Shown here piece after piece: positions 55,171 through 64,000 of a DNA stretch of 64,000 nt. Made by a program: the position numbers and the translations under genes. The first letter of the stretch is position 1, and each line of letters starts with the position of its first letter. A model generated the notes under the pieces. That model was not told the DNA's origin and made no database searches. It was given only the letters and a program-made list of their open reading frames with translations. This DNA comes from Gonatopus flavifemur. Taxonomy: Eukaryota; Arthropoda; Insecta; Hymenoptera; Dryinidae. The stretch lies in the NCBI GenBank assembly GCA_018340375.1, contig JAFFJZ010000004.1:25208001-25272000 (forward strand), written 5' to 3'.

Positions 55171-58107
55171 TATATCCCTAAGACAACATGAACGTTGAAA
55201 AGACGTTCGTTAAACCTATACTAAAGGTATGGGCATTTGAAGGTTCATTGAATGTAAATTTATCGAAAATCAACATCAAACCGATCTATTTACATAATGC
55301 ACTCTCTCCTTGCCGAAATGGGATGAAATAGTAATCGCCGCAGAGAGAGTGAGGAATCTTTACTCATGTTGTGACCTCTCCTTACCTTTGGCTTGGAAAT
55401 ACAAGCTTCAAACTTCTTTCCTTTTATATACTACTGAATTATCAATATGTAAGTAGTCCAGAATTTTTTGAAAGAAAACAATGTATAAATACCCACATCA
55501 TGAACAGTATAAAAATTATTCATATCAAAGATTGTTCAAATGTCCTTTTATGTTCTATCTGTGTTTGATAACAGACAAAAATTTCACTGCTTATTATTCA
55601 CCTTATTTTTGAGAAAACGTGCACATTGTTTTCCTTTTTCGCATAAAAAGAGGGAAATTATGTATTCGTTCAATTCACTGAAAGAAGAAAGTGGAGCTGA
55701 AAGAATCGAAGTTGATTCGTGGTCGATGAACTATCATCATGTGTCAAGCCCTCAAGGCTTGAACATTTTTTTCTTCCTGTTTCCTTTCTTTTCCGTCCCA
55801 CTGTTCTTTCTCTTTTTTTACTCGCTCCCCAATGCTGATACTGGTTCACCATGAATTTTTACATACTGGCCATGAGACAAAAAGACACCTGAATCCTGAA
55901 CTTCAACACACTACTCACTTGGTGGTTCTTCTCTCTTCTTGTATTCTTTTCTTATTTCCATGACCTCTCTTGTAGAAGCATTTGAGGTCATCATATTTGT
56001 CGTTGATATCGCTGCGGCAATCGCAATTCGTATTGCAGATCTTCATGATATAAAAATGTATGAGCACACACGCATTACAGATAATTGATCATACACGACA
56101 AGGTATCCTGCTGTTGACCACAGGAAAAGGCCAGGAAATCATAGAAGAAAAGAACGAGAGAATAGGAAAGAAATTTTGTAACCCATACATATAAGGAGAT
56201 CAGGTTCTGCACGCTACAAAAATTCCAACTGAATGTGGCTGCATCTTAATTGAAAACTTCACTGAAATTCAGCCTTTTCCATTGTGTCGGCATTAGTACA
56301 GTTAGAAAAGGGCTAGTTTTGACTATATCTCATAATAAGCTGATATTTAGGATGGCAGTGAGTTTTATTTTCTACTGTGTGATATTCTTTCAAGCATCAA
56401 ATTTTTTGTAACATCGATTTATCGGAGAAAAAATGGATATAGTTGAAAGAACAAAGAATGGAATGAATGGAATCCGACTTGTGTAGTGAGTATAAATTCT
56501 AGCAAGTCGACCGGAGCAAAGAAAAGGCTTTGGTTCTTTTTACGCATGAGCGGCGAAAGGTCATGGTAATGTATGTGGATTCATTACAGACTCACTTCGT
56601 GCAAATACATTTATTTATCTATTCATTCTTCCATTTATTTATGTATATTCAATTCCATATGTCCGAATATATTATGATGTAGGTGTGAAACAAGTGTAAT
56701 AATTTATATGAACAAAAAAGTATAGACAATGTCCAAAATTTTTTCTTTTCCTTTAGACACAGGCCTGATGTAACTAAGAGGCGAGACAGACGTTACTTGT
56801 CCTGGATTCCTCTCAGCCTTCCCTAACATATGATTTTCCAAACAGAAAACTAAATTTCCCTTTCTTTGACCTTGAAATCATCTTCGACATGGTTTCAACT
56901 AACCTCCTTTCTATCATTTTGGGGTCATTCACTTTGAATTAAAAACCCTCTCTAGAATTCTCGTTAGTTCTACCCTGCCCAGATGGAATTGGATTAAACT
57001 GAAGCAGTATTCTCCAACAGCTTTACCAATTTAGCTATAAATAATCCGTTACAACTCCTTTCGAAATGAATACTGATGAAAATGGAAAATTAGTCAGAAT
57101 CAAATATATCCCATAAATACCGCATTTCGTCTGATTATTTTATGGCTGTCTACAGACATCATAAATAAATGTACATTCACAATATATATACGTACTTATC
57201 ATTCACATAGATATATTGTGAATATAAATAAACGTTGTCTTCGTATTTTTTGATAAAAAATTTTCCTTGTTTTTGACTTTTGACCACAGTGTTTTTAGTA
57301 TTCTGACAATACCGCAACAGGAACAGGAGTTATAATCCTCATTGCTTCATGACAATGAATTTACAGTTGTAAGAGAATAATACACATAATGTCATAATAC
57401 CATCAACTATCATAATAATATATGAGAATACGGTGCGCGGTCCGCATAGTGCCGAATGGTGTTTTCCTCACTCTATCGAGGGTAGGCATTTGAGCGACAA
57501 AGACGTCCGCGGCACTGTTCAGAGAGCGCACTGTAATGACATACAAGCATTAATATACTGAAAGCTCTATGTAAAGAAGAAGAAAACAGGTAGTTTCAAA
57601 TGGCCGAAAGAATATGACTTCCTAGAAAGTTTATTCTGCAATGAAGACGATTATGTGGAATGCTTTTGTTATAGCAACACGAGGTCAAAGTCAATAGGAG
57701 GTATATTCAACAGATCATTCATTATTGATAATTCTGTTGTTCGATCAAGAATACCGTTGAACATGAATTAGAAATCTCCATATTGAATGAATGAGAGAAC
57801 AATTATAATTATTCACTCAAAATTGAATTAATCATCTGGAAGACCAGGAATCAATTCACCACGATTTCCTCATAGTGCAGAACAACTTTCTGTCATCATA
57901 TATGTTTCCATAGGAAGAATGAAATGAAGTCACGCAAGTTTGTGCTACTTTGAACTCCATAGGTGAGAATCAAAATGAATATACAAACACATTCAACAAA
58001 CAGTCGCGAAAGACCGTGTCTTCATCGAGCGAGATACTAGATCTCTGATTTCTCTAACCACAAGAGTCATGTACCGCTCCATCTCTTTGATGATTGGAAT
58101 ATAAGTA
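55171..58107. other. AT-rich DNA, nothing recognised
   Basis: The 104-codon frame at 55540-55854 (plus) is low-complexity and hydrophobic towards its end. A GC-richer patch at 57430-57535 has no identified meaning. No repeat seen. Confidence 0.4.
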
Positions 58108-58303
58108 CACTGAAAAAATCGTATACTAGAATTTAGAATATTCCTCTAAAATATGAGGCTAATACATATTCCTCTGAGTTTCAGAGGATTGATGTGGGAG
58201 GTCCTCTGAACGTTAGAAGAATTACCACTGATATTAAGAGGAAAATGTACTAGGCTCATATTATAGAGTAGATTCTAATTTTTAGAATATGATTTTTTGG
58301 GTG
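58108..58303. mobile_element. 196-bp MITE, CACTGAAAAAATC ends, TA flanks
   Basis: CACTGAAAAAATCGTATACT and the inverse of CACCCAAAAAATCATATTCT, TA at 58106-58107 and 58304-58305. Interior words CCTCTGAGTTTCAGAGG and TTAGAATATTCCTCTAA are small palindromes. Confidence 0.8.
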
Positions 58304-58305
58304 TA

Positions 58306-60220
58306 TGTAAAATACAAGATATGGATAGAATGATATCATTCACGCTCGTATAAATACTCTTGTAAAAGTACTTATTCTATTAGGCACGAGATTCAAATCA
58401 TCAGATGTCTTTTGACATACATTGAGAAATGAAACATTCAGGATCTTTTGTTTTTCCGCTTTTTTATGAAATACATGATCAATAATCTAGAATTATGTGT
58501 ATGAATGTAATAAGCTTTGCTATACATCCCTATACTAGTCCATCGCGGTTCACGTAGGAGAGCCATTGCGGGTGCAACAAGAATATGGTTTATGACTACA
58601 CTTCCAAATTCTATTTTCAAACTCAAGTCTGTATTTTTAATTACACAATTGTTGATTTGCAGGAACGGCATACTTATTGCATTCATTCGGAATAATTGTT
58701 CAATAAAGCGCATACTTCAAACTCTTGAAATGTGTGCTATTGAAAACAATTTGTTCAAAGCATAGAGAATGTGGATGAATTTGAGTGTCAGAGCGAGTGG
58801 AACTGTTGTAAGACAATTGAAATCAGATTCCAGTGGAAAAGTGAACTTTGTGAGGAATTTGGTCTGTGATTTTATGCCCTTCTACATCGCTTACATCGCT
58901 TTAATGCAGCCACTGATGCCCTATGAATGGACTCTGCTTATAGATATGTTGCTGTAAAATATACATCTAGTTTCTAAAAATTTTTATAAAATTGTGAATG
59001 AGACTTGATAGATATCTTATATGAAAGCAAGGATAGTGTTCATATCGTATATTCCTACGTTACAGCGAAATGTGTCTCCGGGAATTTTCCATACGTTCAG
59101 AAAACCTCCTTCACGTCCTATAGCGAGTTGTACTGTCTGGGGTTTGCCCCATCCCAGTTACAGCTTTGCTCCTTGTTCTAATTACAACAAAAGTTATAAA
59201 AAAGTTTACGTCCTGCCATATCGCTGTTATCTTTACAAGACCTCAACGTAAGTTGGAAAGTTTTACAGAAGGAATTCATCATTGAGAATAATTTACAAAC
59301 GAAAATCTCAATCTTGGAGGAGGAATTGGAAAACATTAGAATTGAAAGGTGTTCACATTTAATGTTTTTTATTAGGACCCGATTAGGACCTGGTCGGGTT
59401 CTAATCAAACACTGGTTCAACCCGATCAAATGCGACTGAATTTCCAGTCAGGGAGGAAGACGCCCATAAATCACTTGAAATCACTTTTCCATCCTACACA
59501 ATTATTTTTCCAATGAAGAACATAGATGTTCCCAAGCATCGCCCAACCCTATGATAAAGTCATGTTGCAAACGGAACAATATTGTCTTCGAAATTTTCGA
59601 GCACATAATTCACCTATCATGTAGTAGAAAGAACTGTTCCATCACGGATGCATGTAAATGCATATTTTCTGCCTGCATAAATAATACGTTCTACATCTAC
59701 AAGATGTGATATAAGTGAGTCCATCTGTAGGCACTTGTCACTTTTTGTGATATGCATATGAATACACGTGAATTTATCTCATTGAGAGAAAGTATTTATA
59801 TAAAATATGTTCATCACTGTATTCTTACAAGAGATATCACCACAGTTGATCTGGAAATTGTCATAATCTCTCCCTCCTCAATGATTGATATTATTGTATT
59901 TTATATTCCAGTACACAACCCTTTCATATTATCAATCATTGTTAAAAAAATTAGGTATGATACTTATATAAATCAATAAAAGCTCAATTCAATCGCAACT
60001 CATGTAGTTGAAATTCGAATGTTTCATCGAAACGTATTTTTAATCGAATACAAAAGTATTGCTACATGCATACCTTCACTTTGCCTCAATCATATTCAAT
60101 CACTATTCTTTATTGCAAGGAATTACACGACCGGTCACAAGTATTTTACTCCCTCTCGAGGAAACGCGGAATCTTCGAATTTCCATATTTCGGCCGAAAA
60201 TTGTCGTAGAAATAAAACTA
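58306..60220. other. AT-rich DNA, unassigned frames
   Basis: Two successive plus frames, 58517-58765 and 58769-58957, are open with only a short gap, and the second ends in a hydrophobic stretch (FMPFYIAYIALM). I see no family match and treat them as chance. A short palindrome TTAGGACCCGATTAGGACCT with its inverse lies at 59370-59405. Confidence 0.35.
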
Positions 60221-60472
60221 CACAGAAAAAGCAGTTGTTTTGATTTCACCCCCCATTATTTTGTATGTAATGAAAACAATATTTGTCTAGTCCCAAAACC
60301 ATTTGCTTTGAATCAAAAAAATGTTGTTTCGGCTCAAATATAGATTTCAAATTTCTCTTCAACTGCAACAATATTCTTTTGTTTCAAAGCAAAAAGGTAT
60401 TGGTGACGAGACAAATATTGTTGTTATATATGAGACAATAAGTGTGGAATCAAGACAACTTTTTCTTCTGTG
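60221..60472. mobile_element. 252-bp MITE, CACAGAAAAAG end
   Basis: CACAGAAAAAGCAGTTGTTT and the inverse of CACAGAAGAAAAAGTTGTCT, preceded by TA (60219-60220) and followed by TG. Interior words AACAATATT and AATGTTGTTTCGGC repeat in both directions. Confidence 0.7.
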
Positions 60473-62976
60473 TGAAGTGCCATCTTGAAGGGTAAAGTGT
60501 ACTGTGTGAACAAATTTTAACCTTAATTACCTGACTGAAAGTCGTTATCCCTTGCGTTGAGTTGAACTCACCATATTCTTCGATTTTTTTGTTAACGTTC
60601 CAAACCTTCGCATGTTATAAGTGATCATCGCACGGGGAAATAAGAGTTTACATTAGAACATGGATTTAGCTCCACAACGCTTTTAGTTTCCCTCCCTTCG
60701 TTCGTCCCTCCCCAGTTATTTCATTTCTTGTGAGAAAAGTGAATTTTCGAGGAACTGTAACTGCGGAACTATCGGTCCAATCCCCTGGTAGTAACGCGAC
60801 GCTTCAAATGCGCGGTGATAAGGCGCTGATGTAGTGCCGTTTCATGCACTTTCACTGGAAAATGAAGCGCATAAAACTGCATTGCTTTAGCGTATTTTTC
60901 AGGGAATGTACAATAAACGCATACTCAAAGCGCTGCGTAGTTGCCTGGGTCCATAACTGTTCCCATCGAGAGAAAAAGTTAAGTTTCATTGTTTTCTACA
61001 TGCAAAAATGTTTGGGAAATTTTTGAGATTGAAGGAATTGAGTTGGAACAGTATTTCCAGAGTTACAACACTTTGTCTGAAAACGCACTTCTTCTACAAG
61101 TTCTTACACAATAAGTGACATAACTTTGGAAGGAATGATCGAAAGCAGGGAGATTAAAAAGCATTTTGAAGCTCATTCTACGCTTTTTCGATCATATATT
61201 CTTGTTTTCCTATGCAACAATCACCTGGAAACCTGCGAAAGGTGGAAACGTCAACAAAAAATCGAAAAATGTAGTGAGTCGAACTGAACGCACTTAATAA
61301 CGAACTCCAGTTGTAACCATACATATTCCGATGTCGATTATCGATAATCGAAGATGATTCGATATAGTTGATGAGTGGTACGAGGTGAACGCGTCGAACG
61401 AACATTCAGCAGGACAAACAGAATCAGACAATCATTCTCCATTTCTAAAGATCACGGAAAAGTCATAAACGATGGTAAAATTATGTTGATTCGGCGGAAT
61501 GTTCGAGCGGCGAATTCACCCCCTACCTGACCGAATGATGAATGATATCAAACTCTGAGTTGATATGATATCCAATATATCGATAATCGATACCTAACCA
61601 ATACATAATATCACTGTAATATGACAGCGATATTGCGAAATTAGTCCAGGTAGAAATTTCCCCGATTGAAAAGTGGCCCTATCCGGACCCAGACCTTCCT
61701 AACCAGGGCCTGAACGGGGCCAAGAATGGGCCGATTCACATTTCTACACAGGAGGAATCAGAGTCAGTTGTAAGCTCTGTACAGGATCAGAAAGATTCCC
61801 CATAGGTATAGTAATAAAGTAAATGAATTGAATAAATTATAGATGAGTTATTGATTTACCCAATAAAATAGGGTTTTATGGTGAATCCCTTCACTCGGTC
61901 AATGCGAGGATATCCTAGTACCTCACATTAAGATCGAGTTCATGTACAGAAATCAGCGACTAACCTGTGAGGTAAAATTAATCAACGATGAGTTGGAAAT
62001 TTCCCGCATCGTTAGCTTTGTCGATTACACGGTGAAGTGACGGGCTAAAATTTCTTCAAAGAGTATACTTTACTCTTCAAAATGGTTCTTCAGTTTAATT
62101 CCTACGGCAATTCCTCTCCACGATATGAAACTTCATAAACTATCTATGTCCTCGAGAGGTGGTAGAATATTTTTGACCGATAGTGTAAGTTTTGGACATT
62201 ATAATAATCTATTATCCAATTTTGTCAGTTTTGACTGTAAACAATTTTATAGAAAATGAGAGGTAATTGACGAAAGGGTGAGATAGCAAGTGCCCAAAAT
62301 TGCGTTTACCTGTAAGACTATGATTTGTGAATCTAAGGGAAATTACCAAAAGTTCTTGGTCTTCCTTGAATAATCGCAAACTTTACTGCTTCCGGGTAAA
62401 TGACCTTTCGGGCTCTTGCAACTTAACCACGAAAAATACGCCTTGAATCCCATTAGAAAGGAAACAACTAGTATGAAATAATAATAATAAAAAACAACTA
62501 GTAGGAATAAGATGTGCTTTTGTCAGTCCCCCCCCCCCTCTTACTTCCTATTGAAATTTTGAAAGTTCAAAATAACTAAAATGCAATAAGAAAATATGTG
62601 AAAAATCATTGAATCCCGTAATTTTCTTCATCGCTCAATCTTTGGAATGAAACTGATTATTAAACAGATTTAAAGGGAACTGCTTTCAAATCTTATCAAG
62701 AAAACTCAAACATAGAAAAACTGTGATCTCATTGAAGGAATGAATAACACACAGAGCAGTTTTTAGCAGTTTCTCTGTCTGGACGTGCACGTTAGTGAAG
62801 GATCGAAACAAGGGTAACGTATCCATTCTTCCCGATTCTTCTCTAACCTTCACTTTTGAAAGGATGAAGAGGAAAAAAGGGAATTGTTGAAGACGGCACT
62901 GATAACAGAGGAGAACAAAAAACTCGGATGATTTTTCACTGACTTCACATCACTTATGAGTCGAGGATCACAACTG
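60473..62976. other. AT-rich DNA, nothing recognised
   Basis: A GC-richer patch at 60750-60960 has no identified gene. GGCCC words at 61650-61745 form a weak palindrome like the one at 467-572. An 11-base C run lies at 62528-62538. Confidence 0.4.
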
Positions 62977-63405
62977 CACTGGGAAAAAGACCATATTGAA
63001 TCAACTTGGAAAAAAGTTTATCTAACATTGATGCCAAGTTCAAGTGACAGGGAAAACATACATACGTATCCCATGTTGTCTTTACTTGTGAAACATGCAC
63101 AAACAACTTGCTTCCAAATTGAATTGACATGAAGTTGGCTACGTCCCAGATAACATATAAGCTTGTCATGAGCTTGTCAGACTTGTCATTCGATTGTTTT
63201 TGACTTGTTATTAACAACCTTGTCAGTGTAAGGCTGCTACAACTCTGCTGCAAGGGTTTTGTAAGTTTGTACCATTGTCGTGTGTCAACTAGGAGGCTTA
63301 GGTCAACCTTGTCACAAGCTTGCCTGACAACATTGCAGTAAGGTTAAATTGCTATCTGGGATGGTAACACAAGTCGGTTTATATTACATATTATTTTTCC
63401 CAGTG
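62977..63405. mobile_element. 429-bp MITE, CACTGGGAAAAA ends, TG target duplication
   Basis: CACTGGGAAAAAGACC and the inverse of CACTGGGAAAAATAATA, with TG on both sides (62975-62976, 63406-63407). Contains a second MITE at 63145-63360. Confidence 0.8.
63145..63360. mobile_element. 216-bp MITE, CCCAGATA ends, nested
   Basis: CCCAGATAACATATAAGC at the left, inverse of CCCAGATAGCAATTTAAC at the right. The interior is a string of GCTTGTCA / TTGTCAG words in both directions (AAGCTTGTCATGAGCTTGTC). Confidence 0.75.
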
Positions 63406-63407
63406 TG

Positions 63408-64000
63408 CAAAAGGAAAGAAAGTTTTCCATCAGCGTGGACCGATCAATTCCAATGGAACCTTATTGTTACACAAAAATTGGTGAAATTGATATTGGAGCT
63501 GAATGATGGAATTGGGAAGCTGGTAAAATTGTGGGTTTGCCTTGATAACCATCGATGACACTCATCGAAGAATAAAATCCGTGGCATATTTTTTAGGATC
63601 AAATTAGAAACTTCAAATTGTGGACCATATGACGAATTTTCTAATACATATTCATTTCACTGTAGGACTTTCTTTGGTCTGCAGATTGGAATTATTTTCC
63701 CGAAACTTTTGAAACCGGTTTATGAACGTGCTATCTCAAACAGCACAGGAATTCAGAAAAAATTCTTGCGAATTCATATTGAATTCTTCAAGCTCCAATT
63801 CGCTTCTTCATGGACTCTTTCTACTCTCGTGTACTTATGCGACGAGTAAGTCATTTCCTCAGCCTCACGGGCATTCCTCTTCAATTAGAATGCAAAAAGG
63901 GAACGGAGCCTCAAAAATCGCTCACAACCCAGCTATTATTTAGATACTTTTGAGATGTATAGCCAAAAAATCTGGAACATATCTTATAAAAATCTAACAG
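63408..64000. other. AT-rich DNA, nothing recognised
   Basis: Frames of about 70 codons have no recognised motif. The window ends without a boundary feature. Confidence 0.4.

Noticed and set aside
1..64000. An integrated virus or wasp proviral segment
   Set aside because: No viral gene, capsid, polymerase or excision-site motif is recognisable. Palindromes and repeats are explained by transposable elements.

Overview
The window looks like a gene-poor stretch of AT-rich nuclear DNA from an arthropod, most likely an insect. The signs are a decayed mariner transposase, a decayed non-LTR reverse transcriptase, a pipsqueak-type helix-turn-helix remnant, a MULE-type transposase remnant, tRNA-like SINE heads and many miniature inverted-repeat elements (MITEs). 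No bacterial operon, tRNA, rRNA, CRISPR array or long intact gene is visible. A hymenopteran or similar insect is possible but cannot be settled from this sequence. All identifications come from reading motifs and repeats; no database search was run.

Layout. 1-4.1 kb: a small palindrome, a 111-bp duplication, a ~320-bp tandem duplication, and a ~31-bp satellite that reverses direction and is interrupted by an 849-bp MITE. 5.7-12.5 kb: large palindromes, one copy of an old interspersed repeat, two adjacent TTAA-bounded foldbacks and twin 318-bp elements. 13.4-16.5 kb: transposase remnants, a 954-bp MITE carrying a tRNA-like SINE head, and an isolated 76-nt hairpin. 19.8-23.2 kb: a MITE and three 370-bp copies of an element made of mini-palindromes. 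24.4-28.5 kb: ATCCGG-rich repeat, a TTAA element with a second TTAA element inside it, and a 1.6-kb foldback with ~131-bp tandem units. 29-38.8 kb: more MITEs, a second copy of a hairpin-bearing repeat and a second copy of the interspersed repeat. 40.4-42.5 kb: the only gene-like region, GC-richer, with an open frame of 189 codons and an in-phase set of candidate exons. 44-49.6 kb: MITEs, an array of AAGATGTCTT-like motifs and a truncated mariner. 51-55 kb: nested foldbacks and the reverse transcriptase relic. 58-63.4 kb: three more MITEs. Remaining DNA is AT-rich with nothing recognised.

The most informative result is structural. At least thirteen palindromic elements begin CAC(T/G/A)G and are flanked by a duplicated pyrimidine-purine dinucleotide (mostly TA, also TG and CA). 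Two insertions can be checked inside the window, because two copies of an older repeat each carry a different MITE and each serves as the empty site for the other; a third is confirmed by the satellite it interrupts. Most of these elements share only their tips, while their interiors are unrelated arrays of short palindromes.
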